A stretch of 8,777 nucleotides of DNA, taken from NCBI GenBank assembly GCA_030747885.1, contig JASLJW010000117.1, positions 1-8,777 on the forward strand. Direction: 5' to 3'. Positions 1-5,459 of the stretch are shown here, piece after piece. The notes beneath the pieces were generated by a model. The model made no database searches. It worked only from the letters and a program-made list of their open reading frames with translations, and was not told the origin of the DNA. Every line of letters starts with the position of its first letter. The stretch's first letter is position 1. Both the position numbers and the translations under genes were made by a program. The stretch is from Candidatus Thalassarchaeaceae archaeon. Lineage in GTDB: Archaea > Thermoplasmatota > Poseidoniia > Poseidoniales > Thalassarchaeaceae.

Positions 1-207
1 GACCAAATTGATTCTCTTGGTAGGCTTCTCACGACCCTCTGGCTTAGGTCGAGGGAAACCTCGGTAACCTGCAGTGACTCTTCGGAAACGCCTCTGACCC
101 CACTTGAGTTCAGACGCGCGCTTCTTCTTCACACGCTCTACAGTGTGTTCGGTGTGACGTCCAGCAGCAGGGCTGTATCGCTTGACCTTGCGCGGCATCT
201 TAACCAT
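1..207 (-). CDS. rpl44e: 50S ribosomal protein L44e (C-terminal part beyond the window)
   Basis: Protein of the large ribosomal subunit, equivalent to eukaryotic eL42, which sits near the E site. Reading the minus strand from 207 gives MVKMPRKVKRY, then HTEHTVERVKKKRASELKW, GQRRFRRVTAGYRGFPRPKP and EGREKPTKRINLV, which follows archaeal L44e closely. The 69 codons present are most of the family's usual 92-97; the end, with the expected second cysteine pair, lies left of base 1. Two ATG codons are adjacent (208-210 and 205-207). I chose the second because its GGAGG lies 7 bases upstream, the same spacing as in rpl37e and etfA. Odd point: where most homologues have a C-x2-C zinc ligand pair (as in TYCPxC), residues 12-15 here are S-P-A-A. 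It is divergent from the neighbouring membrane genes. The family is certain; the exact start is less so. Confidence 0.95.
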   Translation of the reverse strand, partial: MVKMPRKVKRYSPAAGRHTEHTVERVKKKRASELKWGQRRFRRVTAGYRGFPRPKPEGREKPTKRINLV

Positions 208-210
208 CAT

Positions 211-340
211 GTCACCTCCGTAGCATCTCGGCGACCATCGGCCCCTATTTGAGCGTGTCGCGGTCGAATGATTCGATTCAATTGCAAATATTCTGTTCTG
301 TGGCATCAATGTTCATGTTCATCATGTTACATCGGCAGTC
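211..340. promoter_or_regulatory. Divergent intergenic region between rpl44e and the membrane pair, with a small palindrome
   Basis: This 130-base stretch must hold promoters for the ribosomal gene (minus) and for the membrane-protein gene (plus). The AT-rich core at about 268-295 contains TATA-like strings (CAAATATT at 285-292, readable for either strand), but no BRE/TATA pair is clear enough to fix a start site. A perfect inverted repeat TCGAAT-G-ATTCGA lies at 264-276 and could be an operator. I see no RNA gene or convincing small ORF here. Confidence 0.4.
212..219 (-). promoter_or_regulatory. Ribosome binding site of rpl44e
   Basis: GGAGGTGA on the minus strand is an 8-base match to the complement of the archaeal 16S rRNA 3' end. 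It sits so close to the first of two adjacent ATG codons (4 bases after GGAGG) that the second ATG at 205-207 (7 bases) is the likelier start. Confidence 0.75.
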
Positions 341-1129
341 ATGAATTGGTTGGCCATCGCCTTCTGGCTCCTCCTTTATGCAGGGATTCCTGGTGCAATC
401 ACAATGCATCTTCACCGCAAGGAAACCAAAACCAACCGGTTTGCTACCCCAACTACGATTATCGTGCTCGGAGGAATTGCGGGAACTGCAACAATGCTTG
501 GGGTTAGTGACGATTATGGCCCATTAGAAGCAGGGGAAGCCCTTCTTCATCTTTCAATTCCAGGCATAACCTACCTTATCGGCGCTTGCCTAGCAATATT
601 TGGAGGACCCACTCCTGTAGGACCTATTCCAAAAAATTGGAGGAGGGGAGGAGTAATGTTGATGCTAATTTCGATATCATTGATTATTATTCAAACTCTA
701 GAACCCGAAAATCTCCCTATTGGACCTCCTATCATGCACGAAATAGCAATATCTTCCTTACTTGTTGGAACATCCCTAGTTGGCGCAATCGGAACAATTG
801 TTGTACTATCAATCGGAGAAAAACGATGGAGTGCTGCTATTGCTACCCTTTCCCTTTCGATCGGTTCAATTTCATTGCTATGGATGTTAACCACATCCGA
901 TATTAGTACAATCGATACGGCTATTTTCTCTAATGCAATCGGGGATTCACTAAAATCAGCAATTGGAACATCTATTGGAATCGGATTCAGTCTTTGGGTT
1001 TCCTTCCACGTGGCAATCATTATCGAAAGAGGAGAAAAACTACCTGAAACTGCCTCACAAGTAACCGAGGATGAAATGGAATTAGTCAAGAAACATCTCA
1101 AAACGAATATTGGAGGTGGAGAAGAATGA
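341..1129 (+). CDS. Unrecognised integral membrane protein, about 7 transmembrane segments
   Basis: I do not recognise the family. The 262-residue product is strongly hydrophobic, with likely membrane helices at about residues 3-22, 37-54, 68-88, 103-120, 136-158, 163-183 and 207-228. A charged C-terminal tail (about 229-262, rich in E and K) follows. The first loop is basic (HRKETKTNR) and the 89-102 loop is rich in Gly and Pro and ends in NWRRGG. No catalytic motif, metal site or transporter signature is visible. ATG 341 is the only ATG start: the upstream frame has no ATG before a TGA at 269-271. There is no clear Shine-Dalgarno sequence before it, so initiation may be leaderless or weak. 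Its stop overlaps the start of the next gene by 4 bases (ATGA), so the two are surely co-expressed and may form one membrane complex. The open frame, helix pattern and coupling make it a real gene. Confidence 0.85.
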   Translation: MNWLAIAFWLLLYAGIPGAITMHLHRKETKTNRFATPTTIIVLGGIAGTATMLGVSDDYGPLEAGEALLHLSIPGITYLIGACLAIFGGPTPVGPIPKNWRRGGVMLMLISISLIIIQTLEPENLPIGPPIMHEIAISSLLVGTSLVGAIGTIVVLSIGEKRWSAAIATLSLSIGSISLLWMLTTSDISTIDTAIFSNAIGDSLKSAIGTSIGIGFSLWVSFHVAIIIERGEKLPETASQVTEDEMELVKKHLKTNIGGGEE

Positions 1130-1545
1130 GTGGGAAAAAATCACTCAGTGTTTCGTTTATTGCAATCATCGGCGTTGCCACGATAATCGGATGTTTGGTG
1201 GGATGGGATCTTTCTGAATTTGAAACAATAGTCACTGGAATTCTCATCAAATCTCTGATGGCCATGACATTCACATGGTTGATTCTCGCAACATCAAGCA
1301 CAAGTATTCTGTATCGAGGAAGAGCTCCAAGAACTCTCACTATTGCACTATTGCTACTATCAATCGGAGGTTTGGGATTAACAGAACTCGTCAGTGGAGG
1401 GCTACCAAGAGGGACACTGGCAATCTTAACTGTTCAATGGGCGGGATTGATTATGGGGGCAAGCATTGTTTTATTCACAATTCTAGCTATTGCTACTGGA
1501 AGAGATGACGAAGAAGACTCACTTCTAGCGATGGATCAATCCTAA
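1126..1545 (+). CDS. Unrecognised small membrane protein, about 4 transmembrane segments
   Basis: Family unknown. The product has 139 residues with likely helices at about 7-27, 34-56, 69-89 and 98-124, a basic loop (YRGRAPRT, about 63-70) between helices 2 and 3, and an acidic C-terminal tail (RDDEEDSLLAMDQS). The basic loop placed inside by the positive-inside rule would put both ends in or near the cytoplasm. A strong ribosome binding site (GGAGGTG, 1112-1118) lies inside the end of the upstream gene, and the ATG overlaps that gene's TGA, showing translational coupling. A joint function with the 7-helix protein, for example as two subunits of one membrane complex, is inference only. The stop lies 2 bases from the stop of the convergent surface-protein gene. 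Confidence 0.85.
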   Translation: MSGKKSLSVSFIAIIGVATIIGCLVGWDLSEFETIVTGILIKSLMAMTFTWLILATSSTSILYRGRAPRTLTIALLLLSIGGLGLTELVSGGLPRGTLAILTVQWAGLIMGASIVLFTILAIATGRDDEEDSLLAMDQS

Positions 1546-1547
1546 CA

Positions 1548-3509
1548 TCAAAATTTACGGTCTGGATTCTTTCGGCTCCATCTTGACTTCTTCTCTGGTT
1601 TTTCTTCTGCAGGGGTGCGCATTGCCATTCTAATCAACAAAATAATCCCCAATAATGCAACTAAAGCGACTGCTGGAGCATACATCATCAATGGTGATGA
1701 AGGATTAATCCTAGTTTCATCGAATGGATATGCATCGGTATTGTCTCCAACTCCATCCCCATCTGAATCAGTTGTTTCACCTGAATTGTTCGGGAAGGCA
1801 TCAGAATTGTCACCAACACCATCAGAATCCGAGTCTACCGATTCATTAGCATCCGATGGGAAAGCATCAGAATTGTCGCCAACACCATCAGAATCCGAGT
1901 CGCGAGATTCAGCAGGATCTGAAGGGAAGGCATCGTCATCATCTACTACTCCATCTCTGTCGGTATCTACGCCAATAATCTCAACTACATTGTTCAGATT
2001 GATGGATGAGCGGATTCCACCTATCTTTAGCATGGAAATTTCTAGAGAATAGTTACCCAATGCTGTAGATTCAGGGACTAAGGTACTGAGATTCCAAACG
2101 CCATCCGAATTAGAAATTAATTGGCCGCGCATTGGTGAAGATTCGGACCATTCTCCAATTGGAGCAGGACCAGATAGTGGTGCAAAGGGGGCAGTAGACC
2201 AATCTAATTGGATAGGGTGGTTCTTATCATGAGTACTTCCAATTCCAAGTTGACCATTCCCATTCTCTCCCCAACAACTTATTGTTCCATTTTCAGCGAG
2301 AGCACAGGTATGCATTTCAGAAGCAACTACATGAACTAAAGAATTAGTATCATTGACATGTTGTGGAGTATGTACTTCCCATGCAGATCCACTAACTTGC
2401 TTCCATTTATTCCATCCCCAACAATATGCTGAACCATTCTCAAGAACTGCACAAGTGTGGTAGTCACCCGCATCTATATCAGTTACTTTTGCTCCATCGG
2501 GTAATTTTGCCATAACAGGTGAATGCGCATTAGTGGTAGAGTTATCCCCAATTTGTCCTCGCTCATTCCAACCCCAGCAAGTTACTGAAGAATCATCCAA
2601 AACTGCACACGAATGATGTGCTCCAACTGCTAAGTCAATTGCAGAACGACCTTCAGGTAATGCTACATTAGCTCCTGGAGAATGTGTGGTTGAAGCACTC
2701 CCACCATCGCCATTTTGGCCAACATGGTCTCTACCCCAACACATTATACCTCCATCATCAAAAAGTACACAAGTATTCGAATTGCCCCCTCCTACAGCAA
2801 TAGCATTGCGATCATCTGGAATATTAATGAGTACAGGAGTGTATTGAGGGGAAGTTTCCTCGGGACCATTACCAAGCCTACCCTCATTATCGAAACCCCA
2901 ACACATCAATGACCCATCGTCTAAAATTGCACATGTATGGTGTAACCCCATGCCTACATTTACTACGGTTCTGTTTGCAGGAAATTCCACTGAGACTGTT
3001 GGTGAGGAGTAAACATTTGTTGTACCATCTCCTGACTCTCCATTATCATTCTGACCCCAACAGAAAAGAGAACCAGAGAATGCTAAAGCACATGTTCGGT
3101 GATTGTTGGCGAAAATTGAATGATATTTCTCACCATCTGAGGAAGATATGGGTTCAGCCGGACGTACATGTCTATTCGAGTCACCGCCATCTCCTAACTG
3201 CTCATAACCATCATGCCCCCAACAAATTGCAGTCCCATTATCTAAAATCGAACAAGAATGATGGTGCCCCAAAGCGAGAACAGATACATCTCTTGGGGAA
3301 TTATCTCCTTCAAAGGCATATTCAAAACGAATTGAAGAAACTCCTGGAATGTCACTTAAATCCAACGAACATTCAATCTCTTGTCCAGCATTAACAACAT
3401 TGGAATTACAGGCAATTTCGGGAGACTCAGACTCTACCGCAGATATTTGTGAAAGCGGAAGAAACACAAAAAGAAGAGAAAGCAAAATAGCGGTGCGCGC
3501 CGTACCCAT
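1548..3509 (-). CDS. Secreted, membrane-anchored RCC1-repeat / thrombospondin type-3 repeat surface protein
   Basis: A 653-residue cell-surface protein of unknown ligand. In order: signal peptide (1 to about 24, hydrophobic run then QISA); a short all-beta-looking segment with C34 and C47; seven RCC1-like repeats (about 78-435), each with an H/N-x-C...CWG core and often G-Q-x-G after it; a linker domain (about 436-513); four Asp-rich repeats of thrombospondin type-3 kind (515-597, D-x-D-x-DG-x-x-D ending in DAFP or DAYP) expected to bind calcium; one transmembrane helix (607-630); and a basic tail (RTPAEEKPEKKSRWSRK...) that would stay inside. Seven repeats match a closed seven-bladed propeller. 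Every blade carries C-x9-C: 86/96, 140/150, 193/203, 247/257, 301/311, 353/363, 402/412. RCC1 propellers bind proteins, so adhesion or recognition outside the cell is plausible but unproven. The gene is transcribed away from rpl37e and meets the 4-helix gene tail to tail. Confidence 0.9.
   Translation of the reverse strand: MGTARTAILLSLLFVFLPLSQISAVESESPEIACNSNVVNAGQEIECSLDLSDIPGVSSIRFEYAFEGDNSPRDVSVLALGHHHSCSILDNGTAICWGHDGYEQLGDGGDSNRHVRPAEPISSSDGEKYHSIFANNHRTCALAFSGSLFCWGQNDNGESGDGTTNVYSSPTVSVEFPANRTVVNVGMGLHHTCAILDDGSLMCWGFDNEGRLGNGPEETSPQYTPVLINIPDDRNAIAVGGGNSNTCVLFDDGGIMCWGRDHVGQNGDGGSASTTHSPGANVALPEGRSAIDLAVGAHHSCAVLDDSSVTCWGWNERGQIGDNSTTNAHSPVMAKLPDGAKVTDIDAGDYHTCAVLENGSAYCWGWNKWKQVSGSAWEVHTPQHVNDTNSLVHVVASEMHTCALAENGTISCWGENGNGQLGIGSTHDKNHPIQLDWSTAPFAPLSGPAPIGEWSESSPMRGQLISNSDGVWNLSTLVPESTALGNYSLEISMLKIGGIRSSINLNNVVEIIGVDTDRDGVVDDDDAFPSDPAESRDSDSDGVGDNSDAFPSDANESVDSDSDGVGDNSDAFPNNSGETTDSDGDGVGDNTDAYPFDETRINPSSPLMMYAPAVALVALLGIILLIRMAMRTPAEEKPEKKSRWSRKNPDRKF
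1732..1965 (-). repeat. 66-bp tandem repeat encoding the calcium-binding-type repeats
   Basis: Copies begin at 1732, 1798, 1864 and (partial, more diverged) 1930, at exact 66-base (22-codon) spacing. The 1798 and 1864 copies share a nearly identical 38-base stretch beginning GCATCAGAATTGTC, differing at one base (A or G at its 15th position). Each unit encodes D-x-D-x-DG-V-G-D-N-x-DAFP. The closeness at DNA level between the two central copies points to recent duplication or gene conversion; outer copies are more diverged. Confidence 0.9.
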
Positions 3510-3629
3510 ACCACGAACTCAAGGGACTAGGTTTCAAAACATTCGATAAAATTGAATTAAATTCGGCAATTATTACTTTGGTAAGCCTCATAAGAACGGG
3601 CTAGGTCGCGAGGCCATTGAGGTGAGCAA
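3510..3629. promoter_or_regulatory. Divergent promoter region between the surface-protein gene and rpl37e
   Basis: The AT-rich core at about 3541-3577 is flanked by more GC-rich sequence, as expected for archaeal promoters on both strands. AATTATTA (3568-3575) is a candidate TATA box for rpl37e, which would give a leader of about 30 bases. A TTTTATC-like element on the minus strand near 3545-3551 could serve the surface-protein gene. The core also holds an 11-bp palindrome GAATT-A-AATTC (3554-3564) and an imperfect inverted repeat ATTCGAT-AAA-ATTGAAT (3541-3557). Exact sites are guesses. GAGGTGA (3619-3625) is the rpl37e ribosome binding site. Confidence 0.45.
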
Positions 3630-3812
3630 ATGAGTAAGGGCACTCCATCCTTTGGTAAGCGCCAGAAGATTGTTCACTTCCGTTGCCGTCGATGTGGACG
3701 TCATTCATATCACAAGCAGAAGCGCGCCTGTGCAGCTTGCGGTTATGGCGTTACTGCTCGCCGACGCAAGTATCAATGGTCAAAGCGAAATCGCCTCATC
3801 GGTAGCAAGTGA
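3630..3812 (+). CDS. rpl37e: 50S ribosomal protein L37e
   Basis: Small zinc-finger protein of the large ribosomal subunit (eL37), binding 23S rRNA. The 60-residue product has the usual archaeal length, a Gly-Thr-Pro-Ser-Phe-Gly-Lys start, and four zinc ligands in two C-x2-C pairs (C19/C22 and C34/C37) within FRCRRCGRHSYHKQK and ACAACGYG. The basic tail with YQWSKRNR is typical. GAGG stands 7 bases before the ATG. purF follows 50 bases downstream on the same strand, so the two are probably co-transcribed. Many archaea have an Sm-like (lsm) gene directly upstream of this gene; here that position is taken by the divergent surface-protein gene. Confidence 0.97.
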   Translation: MSKGTPSFGKRQKIVHFRCRRCGRHSYHKQKRACAACGYGVTARRRKYQWSKRNRLIGSK

Positions 3813-3862
3813 TTCTGCTCAAGAACCATAAGGCGACGACTCGAGTCACGCTATGAGGACCC

Positions 3863-5401
3863 ATGTGCGGCATCATCGGCATCCTTGCTCCAGAGGGGAG
3901 TGAAGCACGCCAACATTTGTATGATGGACTTCTAGTTCTACAACATCGAGGCCAAGATGCGGCAGGAATAGTCACTTGTGATAAAGAACGATTCCACCAA
4001 CGTAAATCCAATGGACTGGTAAATGATGTCTTTCGCCAACACCATATGGAACTACTCGGGGGAAAAATGGGCATTGGACATGTTCGATACCCGACGGCTG
4101 GTTCATCCTCATCAGCAGAAGCACAGCCATTTTACACGAATTCACCATATGGGATGGCTCTTGCACATAATGGAAACCTCACAAATGCAGGAGAACTCCT
4201 TCACGAAGTAATCCACTTAGATCGTAGACATGTAAATACAAACAGCGATTCAGAGATTCTACTCAATATTCTTGCTAGTGAATTGGGGCGAACTCACGCC
4301 ACTCAAATTGACGGAGAACTCTATCTTGACTGTGAGGACCTTTTCGATGCGGTAGAGAGGGTGAATTCTCGAGTAAAGGGGTCATATGCTGCAGTTAGTG
4401 TTCTTTCAGGATATGGAATTCTTGCTTTCCGTGACCCATTTGGAATTAGGCCGCTTATTCATGGAGTAAAGAAAGAAGATAATGGTGAAGCAACGCATGT
4501 ATTCGCTTCAGAAAGTGTTGCATTGACTACCCTCGGATGTGAAATTTTGGGAGATGTGCTTCCAGGAGAAGCAGTGTTTGTGGACGAAAATGGACTGGTT
4601 AGGAGGCGAATTTGCCATCCATCACCAAAATTGAATCCATGTATTTTCGAACATGTTTACTTCGCCAGACCAGATTCAGTAATTGACGGTATTTCTGTAT
4701 ACGAAGCAAGAATCAAAATGGGAGAAAGACTTGCAAAACGGATTCTTGAGGAAAGATCGAACCATGGTATAGACGTAGTCATGCCTATCCCAGATAGTGG
4801 GAGAATTTCCGCTATGGAAGTTGCCCGTACATTGGGAGTAGAATACAGAGAAGGATTTGTCAAGAATAGATATGTTGGAAGGACATTTATTATGCCAGGT
4901 CAAGCGATTAGAAAAGATAGTGTCAGGAAGAAACTGAATCCAATACCGCACGAATTTGAAGGAAAACGTGTTCTTCTTGTTGACGATAGTATCGTAAGAG
5001 GGAACACCTCACGAAAAATCGTTCAATTGGCCAGAGATGTGGGTGCAAAAGAAGTATTTTTTGCCAGTGCTGCGCCACCAGTAGTTCATCCGAATGTGTA
5101 TGGAATCGATATGCCTGCTAAGAAAGAATACATTGCAAATAATCGAACAATCGACGAGATTACTCAGGCAATTGGCGTGGATTGGCTCATCTACCAAAGT
5201 TTAGAGGATCTAGAAAAGGCAGTCACCGAGGCAGGTAAAGGGATGATTACAGATTTCGATACATCATGCTTTACGGGGACATATGTCTGTGGTACAATCA
5301 CTCCTGAATACCTCGCGTCTGTTGAATCTGCAAGGAACGATGGAGCAAAATCGAGAACCTCTTCAACAGATGAAACTATTGAGATTCATAATGAAGAATA
5401 A
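3863..5401 (+). CDS. purF: Amidophosphoribosyltransferase (glutamine PRPP amidotransferase), E. coli-like type
   Basis: Catalyses the first committed step of purine synthesis: PRPP plus glutamine gives 5-phosphoribosylamine. The 512 residues comprise an N-terminal class II glutaminase domain and a C-terminal phosphoribosyltransferase domain. Visible residues: C2 (nucleophile once Met is removed, no propeptide), R75 in HVRYPTAG, N103-G104 in AHNGNLTNA, D129, and the PRPP loop VLLVDDSIVRGNTS (370-383). Stretches such as FVKNRYVGRTFIMPGQ (332-347), HPNVYGIDMP (409-418) and the end ARNDGAK...IHNEE resemble E. coli PurF (505 residues) as I remember it. Of the four cysteines that hold the 4Fe-4S cluster in the Bacillus enzyme, two positions are lost (N411, D466) and only C260 and C469 remain, so no cluster is expected. 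The start is fixed by MCG; only a weak GAGGA (3855-3859) precedes it. A bacterial origin is likely. Confidence 0.97.
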   Translation: MCGIIGILAPEGSEARQHLYDGLLVLQHRGQDAAGIVTCDKERFHQRKSNGLVNDVFRQHHMELLGGKMGIGHVRYPTAGSSSSAEAQPFYTNSPYGMALAHNGNLTNAGELLHEVIHLDRRHVNTNSDSEILLNILASELGRTHATQIDGELYLDCEDLFDAVERVNSRVKGSYAAVSVLSGYGILAFRDPFGIRPLIHGVKKEDNGEATHVFASESVALTTLGCEILGDVLPGEAVFVDENGLVRRRICHPSPKLNPCIFEHVYFARPDSVIDGISVYEARIKMGERLAKRILEERSNHGIDVVMPIPDSGRISAMEVARTLGVEYREGFVKNRYVGRTFIMPGQAIRKDSVRKKLNPIPHEFEGKRVLLVDDSIVRGNTSRKIVQLARDVGAKEVFFASAAPPVVHPNVYGIDMPAKKEYIANNRTIDEITQAIGVDWLIYQSLEDLEKAVTEAGKGMITDFDTSCFTGTYVCGTITPEYLASVESARNDGAKSRTSSTDETIEIHNEE

Positions 5402-5459
5402 TTCTTCAGAGGGTCCATTGAATGGGCATCGCTAAATCCCGCACCTTGATTCCAAATTC
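5402..5459 (+). promoter_or_regulatory. Short spacer before the propeller/PKD gene, possible leaderless promoter
   Basis: The 58-base gap has no Shine-Dalgarno sequence before ATG 5460. A weak TATA-like CTAAATCC (5432-5439) lies at the distance (about 25 bases) expected if transcription starts at the ATG itself. A small perfect inverted repeat CCATT-G-AATGG (5415-5425) follows purF; it lacks a T-run and is too short to call a terminator. Confidence 0.25.

Noticed and set aside
691..1340. Minus-strand open frames opposite the two membrane-protein genes
   Set aside because: They lie antisense to genes with clear helix patterns and coupled starts, have no ribosome binding site, and read as low-complexity shadows.
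1732..1965. Possible CRISPR array
   Set aside because: The regular 66-bp spacing has no unique spacers and encodes in-frame Asp-rich protein repeats.
1615..2052. Plus-strand open frame of 145 codons opposite the calcium-type repeats
   Set aside because: Its Ser/Pro-rich repeats are the reverse-complement image of the 66-bp repeat in the surface-protein gene; no start signal.
2715..3549. Plus-strand open frames within the RCC1 region
   Set aside because: All are antisense to the continuous 653-residue RCC1 protein and show no conserved features.
5405..5430. Stem-loop terminator after purF
   Set aside because: The inverted repeat has only 5-base arms, no GC-rich stem and no following T-run.
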